Of a DNA stretch of 5,607 nt, positions 1 to 4,861 are shown in pieces. The stretch is from positions 1 to 5,607 of the forward strand of contig JAGLWX010000093.1 in NCBI GenBank assembly GCA_023133185.1, given 5' to 3'. Below the pieces are notes generated by a model, which was not told where the DNA came from, did no database searches, and saw only the letters and a program-made list of their open reading frames with translations. The DNA comes from Fidelibacterota bacterium (GTDB lineage Bacteria > Fidelibacterota > UBA2242). Every line of letters starts with the position of its first letter. The stretch's first letter is position 1. Both the position numbers and the translations under genes were made by a program.

Positions 1-26
1 TACCGTCGAGAACTCCAAATTTTCTC

Positions 27-97
27 TACCCCGTTGGATAGTTCTTATATATGTCCGGCTGCTGCCGGATTCCATCAATGACTTATCCAACGGGGTA
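27..97. repeat. Nested inverted repeat, REP/MITE-like
   Basis: Two perfect 14-bp arms, 27-40 (TACCCCGTTGGATA) and 84-97, are reverse complements. Between them lies a second perfect hairpin with 6-bp arms, 54-59 (TCCGGC) and 64-69, around a TGCT loop. The nested layout gives a cruciform or forked structure about 71 bases long. No T-run follows on either strand, so it is not a standard terminator. It could be an extragenic palindromic repeat or the remnant of a small mobile element. Other copies in the genome would decide this. Confidence 0.6.
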
Positions 98-151
98 AAC
101 AAAAAAACACGAATATTAGAAGTAAGATACTAATCCCCAGCATACACTACT

Positions 152-177
152 CATTCCCAAGCCCCAGCTTGGGAATG
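152..177. repeat. REP-like palindrome
   Basis: A perfect 11-bp stem is formed by CATTCCCAAGC (152-162) and its complement at 167-177 around a CCCA loop. The TTCCCAAGC/GCTTGGGAA core resembles the extragenic palindromes found in high copy in many bacterial genomes, which are often linked to REP-associated tyrosine transposases. That family link is from memory. A T-run occurs at about 195-201, too far from the stem for a classic terminator. No transposase gene is in the window. Confidence 0.65.
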
Positions 178-488
178 TAATGCCAATGAAGGATATTTTT
201 TTATTACAAAGATGGGACTTTATAACGAACAAGAGACTATCATATAAATTCCTTCCGATAAACACAGGCGTTGGCTCTCATTCCTGCCTTCATTGACGTG
301 AATGAATTATTCAGGTTAGTTTTAAGGGTGGAACGGCTTAGTTACAATTTACACTATAAATCTAAAAGAAGATTCAATGAGAAAAGTAAAAAATTCATTT
401 CCCAATTCGGATGCTTTAGAGTAATTTTAAAAAGTGAAATCATGACCCCACAAGGGATATCTGATGACACAATCTCAAATAGTCCGAA

Positions 489-524
489 TAATTCCGAAAC
501 GGGTGTCCGGTTTGACCGGAATTA
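489..524 (+). promoter_or_regulatory. Competing hairpins just before gene 1
   Basis: An 8-bp stem can form between 489-496 (TAATTCCG) and 517-524. A shorter 6-bp hairpin, 506-511 (TCCGGT) with 515-520 and a TTG loop, uses part of the same 3' arm, so the two cannot form together. They end 5 nt before the ribosome binding site of the first PAS gene. This could affect translation or mRNA stability, but both stems are short and AT-rich sequence gives such pairs by chance. Confidence 0.3.
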
Positions 525-529
525 ACATT

Positions 530-536
530 AAGGGAG
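530..536 (+). promoter_or_regulatory. Ribosome binding site of gene 1
   Basis: AAGGGAG lies 6 nt before the ATG at 543. A stop (TGA, 513-515) lies in the same frame a short way upstream, so 543 is the only reasonable start. Confidence 0.8.
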
Positions 537-542
537 TTAAAA

Positions 543-1433
543 ATGGATTGCGAAACAAAAACGAGAACGCAACTTTTAGAGGAGTTAAAACAAGTAAGTC
601 AAAGAATTGCCAGGTCTGAAATCCAAAGAGCTGAATTAGAACAAACCGTTGTTAAACTAAAGAAGATAACTGAACAACTCTGTGAAGACGCCGATAAACG
701 AAAAAACGTTGATGAAATGAGGCGCAGATATGAGTTTATAGCAAACAATTCCAAAGAGTTTATGACACTGATTAATAGAGACTATATTTACGAAGCTGCA
801 AATGATTCATACTGTTTTGCTCATGATAAAAAACGGGAAAACATCATTGGAAAATCTGTTGTCGAAATATGGGGCAAAGAAGTGTTTAATACCACAATCA
901 GAGAATTTTTAGATAAGTGTTTTGCCGGAGAGGAAGCAAATTATGAAGATTGGTTTAGTTTTTCTGCGCTTGGTAAACGTTATTTTGATGTCAGATACTA
1001 TCCGTATTACAATAAAGATGCGGTTGTCACACATGCAGTCGTCGTTACCCACGATATAACTCAACGTAAAATTGTAGAGGATGAACTAAAAAAATATCAG
1101 AATCATCTTGAGGAAATGGTAAAGGCTCGAACTGCCGAACTGGAAAAATCGAATCAACGGTTACAAACTGAAATTATTGAACGAAAACGTTTAGAAGAAA
1201 AAAAGGCTCAACTTATAGAAGACCTCAAAGCTGCATTAACTAATGTTAAAAGATTAAAAGGTTTACTACCGATTTGTGCAAATTGTAAAAAAATACGTGA
1301 TGATAAAGGATTTTGGGAAGAAGTCGATTCTTATTTTCATGAACATTCGGAGGTAGAATTTACTCACGGTATCTGTCCGGATTGCATGAAAACGCTTTAC
1401 CCGGAATATTATAATAAAAAAGATAATAAATAA
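543..1433 (+). CDS. PAS-domain coiled-coil protein with CxxC tail (no kinase domain)
   Basis: Probable cytosolic sensory or adaptor protein without a catalytic domain. Residues 1-60 are a charged helix predicted to be coiled coil. Residues 63-173 form a PAS domain with the conserved end RYFDV...YYP...DIT. Residues 174-240 form a second coiled coil. The C-terminal tail has Cys245-x2-Cys248, then RDDKGFW (252-258), then His275-Gly-Ile-Cys278-x2-Cys281 and LYPE (285-288). The spacing CX2C-X29-CX2C suggests a bound metal, probably zinc, but this is not shown. I know this tail from many environmental PAS and response-regulator proteins and know of no established function. The PAS domain is a close paralogue of that in the kinase downstream. 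There is no signal peptide or membrane segment. The gene looks more AT-rich than the kinase gene and is separated from it by 181 nt, so it may have its own transcript. The coding call is firm; the role is inferred. Confidence 0.9.
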   Translation: MDCETKTRTQLLEELKQVSQRIARSEIQRAELEQTVVKLKKITEQLCEDADKRKNVDEMRRRYEFIANNSKEFMTLINRDYIYEAANDSYCFAHDKKRENIIGKSVVEIWGKEVFNTTIREFLDKCFAGEEANYEDWFSFSALGKRYFDVRYYPYYNKDAVVTHAVVVTHDITQRKIVEDELKKYQNHLEEMVKARTAELEKSNQRLQTEIIERKRLEEKKAQLIEDLKAALTNVKRLKGLLPICANCKKIRDDKGFWEEVDSYFHEHSEVEFTHGICPDCMKTLYPEYYNKKDNK

Positions 1434-1614
1434 GCTGGTCATCCTCTTATAAGGAATGTGACAATAAGAATTTAAATCCAACCAGCCTGGTATGGCTTGG
1501 AGAGAAAAACAATTTACAATAACTATCTGCATAGATTTTTTTAAGGATAATCTCATAAATTTTCATTAATATTAAATATCATAAAGTAAAGGGCTCAAAA
1601 TAAGGAACCTTACA
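1434..1614 (+). other. Intergenic spacer between gene 1 and the kinase
   Basis: This AT-rich spacer follows the TAA of gene 1. It can fold into a branched structure: outer arms GCTGGT (1434-1439) and ACCAGC (1481-1486), and inner arms TCTTAT (1445-1450) and ATAAGA (1464-1469). No stem is followed directly by a T-run, so a terminator is not clear. The AT-rich stretch 1550-1590, with a TATCAT at 1577-1582, could hold a promoter for the kinase operon, but no good -35 box is seen at the right distance. Confidence 0.35.
1602..1607 (+). promoter_or_regulatory. Ribosome binding site of the kinase gene
   Basis: AAGGAA lies 7 nt before the ATG at 1615. It sits inside a short perfect palindrome, TAAGGAACCTTA (1601-1612). 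The stem is too short to be a strong translational switch alone. Confidence 0.7.
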
Positions 1615-2865
1615 ATGAAATCAACCCAGGAAAATACGGATGAATTCACCGAAAAATCATTGAATCCGCTTGAACAAACAATCAAAGAATTAAAAGAGAA
1701 TAATCAAAAGCTTTGGCGTCAGATTCAGGAACAAAAAGCAGCTGAGAATATGTTAAAAAAATACGAATTCATTGCCAATTCATCGAAAGAATTTATGACC
1801 ATGATCGACCGGAATTATGTATATAAAGCCGTAAATGACGCCTATTGTCACGCTCACAACAAAAAGCGATCGGAATTCATCGGAAAAACCGTGCCGGAGG
1901 TCTGGGGAGAGGAAATTTTTACGACGGTTCTCAAGGATTATCTCGACCAATGCTTTGAAGGCAAGGAAGTTCGTTACCAGCGATGGTTTAACTTTACAGC
2001 CCTTGGAAAACGGTACTTTGACGTCATTTATTACCCTTTCTATAACAACCGGGCAGTTACCCACACAGTTGTCGTAACCAGAGACATTACGGATTTGAAA
2101 CTAATGGAAGAGCGCCAGCGCAAACTGGAACTCGAACTTATGAAAGAAAGCCGCCTCTCTTCCATCGGATTACTCGCAGCCGGAATTGCCCACAATATTC
2201 GCACACCTCTCACCATTATTATGGGCGAGGCATCAATGATTAGAAAATACCGTCCAGAAGATGAAACAAAGAAACTTATCATCAAACAGGCTGAAAAAAT
2301 CGATAAAATTCTCGATACTATGATGATTAAATGTCGCAAAGGACAGGAGTCAGATGCCACCGATCTGGATCTGAATGAATTACTTACAACAGAATTGAAT
2401 TTTCTGGAAACCGATCACTATTTCAAACACGAAATACAAAAAGATTATCATTTTGCAGAATCACTGCCATTGATAAAAGGCGTTTATAGTGATTTTTCAC
2501 AGGGATTGGTGAACATTATTCAGAATGCGATCGATGCGATGTACAAATCCGATAAAAAGATGCTTAAAGTTAAAACGTATTTTGACAATGAAAAAATCGG
2601 CATCGACATTTCCGACACCGGCTGCGGTATCAGAAAGGAAAACTTATTAAAACTCTTCAGCCCGTTTTTCACGACGAAATTATATTATACCGATAAAAAA
2701 ACCGATAGCCCGAGAGGAACCGGACTGGGGCTTTTCAGCTCTTATCAAATCCTGAAACCCTATGGCGTCACAATTGACGTTGACAGTGAAATTAATAAAG
2801 GAACAACTTTCCGGCTGAAAATACCGGCGAATAAAAATTTACAAGATGAATCTTCGGAGGAATAA
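1615..2865 (+). CDS. Soluble PAS histidine kinase
   Basis: Cytosolic sensor histidine kinase that would autophosphorylate on His193 using ATP. An N-terminal coiled-coil helix (about 15-48) leads into a PAS domain (50-159) and a short linker helix (160-182). The dimerisation/phosphotransfer helix carries the H-box His193-Asn-Ile-Arg-Thr-Pro-Leu199. The ATPase domain shows the N-box Asn300-x3-Asn304-Ala-Ile-Asp307, G1 box Asp334-Thr-Gly-Cys-Gly338, F box FSPFFTTK (348-355) and G2 box Gly368-Thr-Gly-Leu-Gly372. All kinase motifs are present, so it should be active. One oddity is Asn194 after the histidine, where most HisKA kinases have Glu or Asp. There is no transmembrane segment, no receiver domain and no C-terminal CxxC tail, unlike its three neighbours. 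Its PAS domain is about two thirds identical to that of gene 1. Two bases separate it from the next gene, so they are probably co-transcribed. The partner response regulator is not in the window. Confidence 0.95.
   Translation: MKSTQENTDEFTEKSLNPLEQTIKELKENNQKLWRQIQEQKAAENMLKKYEFIANSSKEFMTMIDRNYVYKAVNDAYCHAHNKKRSEFIGKTVPEVWGEEIFTTVLKDYLDQCFEGKEVRYQRWFNFTALGKRYFDVIYYPFYNNRAVTHTVVVTRDITDLKLMEERQRKLELELMKESRLSSIGLLAAGIAHNIRTPLTIIMGEASMIRKYRPEDETKKLIIKQAEKIDKILDTMMIKCRKGQESDATDLDLNELLTTELNFLETDHYFKHEIQKDYHFAESLPLIKGVYSDFSQGLVNIIQNAIDAMYKSDKKMLKVKTYFDNEKIGIDISDTGCGIRKENLLKLFSPFFTTKLYYTDKKTDSPRGTGLGLFSSYQILKPYGVTIDVDSEINKGTTFRLKIPANKNLQDESSEE
2856..2860 (+). promoter_or_regulatory. Ribosome binding site of gene 3, inside the kinase gene
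   Basis: GGAGG lies in the last codons of the kinase gene, 7 nt before the ATG at 2868. The kinase stop is at 2863-2865, so the two genes are likely to be translationally coupled. Confidence 0.85.
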
Positions 2866-2867
2866 TA

Positions 2868-3620
2868 ATGAGTAAAAATTTAGCACCGGATCCAGACCTG
2901 ATCGGCAGACTTGAAACTTTACGAGGTAAAATATCAGAAGAACAAAAACAATCAATTGAAAAAGCAAAATCTGATGGCGCTTCAAGTTATCAACAAAAGA
3001 CCGATGAATTATTGGATCATCTTACAAAAATAGCCCGGGATGTATCACGCCGACGTTATGGTGATCCCGAGGAGATTTTTGAATTGACAAAAACCGGCGT
3101 TTACCCCGAGAGGATATACGAGCTGGCAGAATCTTTCGGTATGATGATTGTCAAAGTAGAAGCCCGGGAATTAAGACTGGAACAAACTATCGAAAAACTG
3201 AAAATATTAAACGATCAATTACGGCAAGAATGTGACAAACGAAGCAAGATCGAAGAGGAACTGAAGTTACACCGGGATGATCTGGAAAAATTGATCCTGG
3301 AACGGACTGATGAATTGATGAAAGCCAACGAAATGCTAAAAATTGAAATCCTCGAACGGCAAGAAATTGATGAGGATCGGAAAAAATTAGTCGATGATTT
3401 ACAGGAAGCCCTGGACAATATTAAGACCCTTACAGGACTAATACCTATTTGTTCCTCCTGTAAAAACATCCGGGATGATAAAGGGTACTGGAATGATCTG
3501 GAAACATATATCATGACAAATACCGGGATTCAGTTCAGCTATAGTCTATGCCCTGATTGTATGGAAAAATATTACCCGGATGAATTCAAACGCCTAAAAG
3601 AAAAAGGCAAAATTGGCTAA
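2868..3620 (+). CDS. Coiled-coil protein with helical N-terminal module and CxxC tail (His lost)
   Basis: I recognise the architecture but no known function. Residues 1-45 are variable and charged. Residues 48-102 form a helical module with the motifs IFELTK (70-75), LAESFGMM (86-93) and VEAREL (97-102), shared with the next gene. Residues 103-185 form a long coiled coil rich in Glu, Lys and Leu. The tail has Cys195-x2-Cys198, RDDKGYW (202-208), Cys228-x2-Cys231 and YYPDE, with the same 29-residue spacing as genes 1 and 4. The His before the second Cys pair in genes 1 and 4 is Tyr225 here. No PAS, kinase, receiver or DNA-binding domain, signal peptide or membrane segment is seen. It follows the kinase by 2 nt and precedes a paralogue by 28 nt. 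It is probably a structural or adaptor partner in the same pathway; that role is inference. Confidence 0.85.
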   Translation: MSKNLAPDPDLIGRLETLRGKISEEQKQSIEKAKSDGASSYQQKTDELLDHLTKIARDVSRRRYGDPEEIFELTKTGVYPERIYELAESFGMMIVKVEARELRLEQTIEKLKILNDQLRQECDKRSKIEEELKLHRDDLEKLILERTDELMKANEMLKIEILERQEIDEDRKKLVDDLQEALDNIKTLTGLIPICSSCKNIRDDKGYWNDLETYIMTNTGIQFSYSLCPDCMEKYYPDEFKRLKEKGKIG

Positions 3621-3638
3621 GTTTATCCGATACAGTTT

Positions 3639-3642
3639 GAGG
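3639..3642 (+). promoter_or_regulatory. Ribosome binding site of gene 4
   Basis: GAGG lies 6 nt before the ATG at 3649, in the 28-nt gap after gene 3. It supports the ATG at 3649 as the start, even though this makes the N-terminus shorter than that of the paralogue. Confidence 0.75.
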
Positions 3643-3648
3643 TAATTT

Positions 3649-4296
3649 ATGTATTATTTTGAAGGAGCAGAAAATATTCTCGATTTTCTGATTCGCGCTG
3701 TTAAAAATGTTTCATCTAATCGTTTCGATGCTGAGAAAAATATATTTGAATTAGCTAAATCGGAGAAATATCCGAAGCAGGTTGTTGATTTGGCAGAATC
3801 TTTCGGTATGATGGTTGTCAAATTGGAAGCCCGTGAATTGCAACTTGAAAAAACTATTGAAGAATTGCAAAAAATAAATCCAAAACTCCAGGAAGAACTT
3901 CAAAAGCAACAAGAGTCAGCTGAAAAATTACGGCAGCATCGTAATGAGCTGGAGGATCGTGTCCGCGAGAGACGCGGGGAAATCCTTAAAGCCAATCATA
4001 AATTACAGATGGAAGTGCTCACACGGAAAAATATAGAGGAAGATCGCGAGCAGCTCATTGTCGAATTGACCGAAGCAATCACCCGCTTAAAACAACTGAA
4101 AGGATTACTGCCTATCTGTCCATCCTGTAAAAAAATCCGTGACGACAAGGGTTACTGGAATGAATTGGAAATATATCTCAGCAAACATTCCGACGCAGAA
4201 TTCAGTCACGGTATCTGCCGCAATTGTTTGAAAAAACTGTATCCGGAACAATATCAGCGGATGATTGAAAAAGGAAAATTAGCGCCGGAAAAATAA
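3649..4296 (+). CDS. Coiled-coil protein with helical N-terminal module and CxxC tail
   Basis: Paralogue of the preceding gene, about 35 residues shorter at the N-terminus. Residues 8-64 form the shared helical module with IFELAK (31-36), LAESFGMM (48-55) and LEAREL (59-64). Residues 65-150 are a long Glu/Lys/Gln-rich coiled coil. The tail has Cys157-x2-Cys160, RDDKGYW (164-170), His187-Gly-Ile-Cys190-x2-Cys193 and LYPE (197-200), so it keeps the histidine that gene 3 lost. Its tail is closer by eye to that of gene 1 than to that of gene 3. No catalytic, membrane or DNA-binding segment is visible. It is the last gene of the probable kinase operon; a clear intrinsic terminator comes 321 nt later. 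The function is unknown. It is likely a dimeric or heteromeric partner of the other coiled-coil proteins, by inference from the shared modules. Confidence 0.85.
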   Translation: MYYFEGAENILDFLIRAVKNVSSNRFDAEKNIFELAKSEKYPKQVVDLAESFGMMVVKLEARELQLEKTIEELQKINPKLQEELQKQQESAEKLRQHRNELEDRVRERRGEILKANHKLQMEVLTRKNIEEDREQLIVELTEAITRLKQLKGLLPICPSCKKIRDDKGYWNELEIYLSKHSDAEFSHGICRNCLKKLYPEQYQRMIEKGKLAPEK

Positions 4297-4327
4297 GAAC
4301 GACTTGTTCCAGTGTCTCCGAAAGTAA

Positions 4328-4347
4328 CACAAACACTCCTGTTTGTG
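4328..4347. repeat. Perfect 8-bp hairpin after the operon
   Basis: CACAAACA (4328-4335) pairs with 4340-4347 around a CTCC loop. It begins 31 nt after the last stop codon of the operon. No T-run follows, so it may be an mRNA 3'-end stabiliser or a weak or factor-dependent stop rather than an intrinsic terminator. Confidence 0.5.
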
Positions 4348-4387
4348 AACGAATAATTTCCGTTAAAATTTGAAGACGAGATAACGC

Positions 4388-4428
4388 AAACCCGTTTTCA
4401 ATGAAACAAAGTGGAATCAAACGGGTTT
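4388..4428. repeat. 10-bp inverted repeat with 21-nt loop
   Basis: AAACCCGTTT (4388-4397) is the exact reverse complement of 4419-4428. Three more pairs (4385-4387 with 4430-4432) can form past one bulged C at 4429. The loop is A-rich. No T-run follows. It could act as a processing or stability element at the end of the kinase transcript, or be another extragenic palindrome. Confidence 0.5.
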
Positions 4429-4535
4429 CGCGGATTACGGAAAAACATTCTAAGTTTTTATGACGATGTACTTTAGTTGCGCTTCGGGGAATAAACCCAA
4501 CCTTCAGAAGGTTTCTGACCTTACCACTCGTCACA

Positions 4536-4559
4536 GCACTCCTGCACTCCAAAACTCCC
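4536..4559. repeat. Degenerate octamer array in copy A
   Basis: Three consecutive 8-base units read GCACTCCT, GCACTCCA and AAACTCCC, sharing the core ACTCC. The same octamer pattern occurs in copy B. Confidence 0.5.
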
Positions 4560-4571
4560 AAAACAAGAATC

Positions 4572-4591
4572 AACAATCAAGAGTGATTGTT
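4572..4591. repeat. 8-bp hairpin in right block of copy A
   Basis: AACAATCA (4572-4579) pairs perfectly with 4584-4591 around an AGAG loop. On the + strand it is followed by T-rich sequence (TTACTACTTTT), so it may also act as a weak terminator. The same stem is kept in copy B with one loop change. Confidence 0.55.
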
Positions 4592-4616
4592 TTACTACTT
4601 TTCTCTGCTTTCCTTC

Positions 4617-4648
4617 TGGCTACGGGGTTGTACTCCGTAGCCATTTTT
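4617..4648 (+). terminator. Intrinsic terminator
   Basis: TGGCTACGG (4617-4625) pairs perfectly with 4635-4643. Two more pairs (a G-T wobble and a G-C) can extend the stem to 11 bp with a five-base loop. Five T residues (4644-4648) follow directly. This is the best Rho-independent terminator in the window and acts on the + strand. It lies 321 nt after the kinase operon, so the operon transcript may carry a long structured 3' end, or the terminator may belong to a separate small transcript starting within the intergenic region. Confidence 0.8.
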
Positions 4649-4670
4649 AACTGAGACTGTTGTTCAGTAC

Positions 4671-4695
4671 CGTTCCGCAGCACAGCCACGGAACG
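4671..4695. repeat. 7-bp hairpin before copy B
   Basis: CGTTCCG (4671-4677) pairs with CGGAACG (4689-4695) around an 11-base loop. It ends 1 nt before copy B of the cassette begins. There is no T-run. Confidence 0.4.
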
Positions 4696-4749
4696 AGAAT
4701 AAACCCAACCTTCAGAAGGTTTCTGACCTTACCACTCGTCACGGCACTC

Positions 4750-4791
4750 CCCTGTAGAAATAGGCTCCACTTCGTTCCGCATTTCACAGGG
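4750..4791. repeat. REP-like bulged hairpin in the middle of copy B
   Basis: CCCTGT (4750-4755) pairs with ACAGGG (4786-4791), and GAAAT (4757-4761) pairs with ATTTC (4781-4785). This makes an 11-bp stem with one bulged A and a 19-base loop. It accounts for most of the extra length of copy B over copy A and looks like a separate palindromic unit inserted into the octamer array. Confidence 0.55.
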
Positions 4792-4797
4792 CAGGCA

Positions 4798-4829
4798 ATA
4801 CTCCAATACTCCAACGTTCCGGTACTCCC
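4798..4829. repeat. Degenerate octamer array in copy B
   Basis: Four consecutive 8-base units read ATACTCCA, ATACTCCA, ACGTTCCG and GTACTCCC. They share the period and core of the array in copy A. Confidence 0.5.
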
Positions 4830-4841
4830 AAAACAGGAATC

Positions 4842-4861
4842 AACAATCAGGAGTGATTGTT
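4842..4861. repeat. 8-bp hairpin in right block of copy B
   Basis: AACAATCA (4842-4849) pairs with 4854-4861 around a GGAG loop. The stem is identical to that of copy A. It lies about 40 bases downstream of the stop of the - strand gene and could help end that transcript, but the - strand side has only scattered T residues. Confidence 0.5.

Larger units (their letters stand above)
1..542. other. Non-coding upstream region with palindromes
   Basis: No convincing gene is visible here. One frame is open from the left edge to a stop at 131-133, and a TTG-started frame runs 271-525. Neither has a ribosome binding site, a recognisable motif or normal composition. The region contains a nested inverted repeat (27-97), a REP-like palindrome (152-177), a small imperfect hairpin with arms TTCATT/AATGAA (289-306), and the leader of the first gene. 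A weak promoter-like pair is TTTATA (219-224) and TATAAA (243-248) with an 18-nt spacer. It would leave a leader of nearly 300 nt, and I do not call it with confidence. Confidence 0.6.
4489..4599. repeat. Repeat cassette, copy A (111 bases)
   Basis: This copy has a left block (4489-4542) and a right block (4554-4599) that both recur in the same order and orientation downstream. The left block matches 4697-4750 at 53 of 54 positions. The right block matches 4824-4869 at 44 of 46. Eleven bases separate the blocks here, against 73 in copy B. No terminal inverted repeats or target duplications are evident. The high identity points to a recent duplication or two insertions of one repeat family. 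Confidence 0.8.

Noticed and set aside
27..97. Intrinsic terminator of an upstream gene
   Set aside because: An A-run follows on the + strand, and no T-run follows the stem on the - strand.
2..133. Frame open from the left edge, possible gene end
   Set aside because: It has only 43 codons, passes through the nested inverted repeat, and shows no recognisable motif; chance openness is likely.
271..525. 84-residue open frame before gene 1
   Set aside because: It starts with TTG without a ribosome binding site, resembles no family I know, and runs through the leader hairpins of the real gene.
1780..2360. Several long frames antisense or out of frame within the kinase gene
   Set aside because: They are shadows of a gene with clear domain motifs and have no independent support.
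4202..4576. 124-residue frame on the - strand
   Set aside because: It overlaps the conserved CxxC tail of gene 4 on the other strand and a hairpin region; no family features or ribosome binding site were seen.
4460..4654. 64-residue frame with a hydrophobic C-terminal end
   Set aside because: It has no ribosome binding site and its hydrophobic end is encoded by the T-rich hairpin and terminator. The shared repeat is read in another frame in the second copy.
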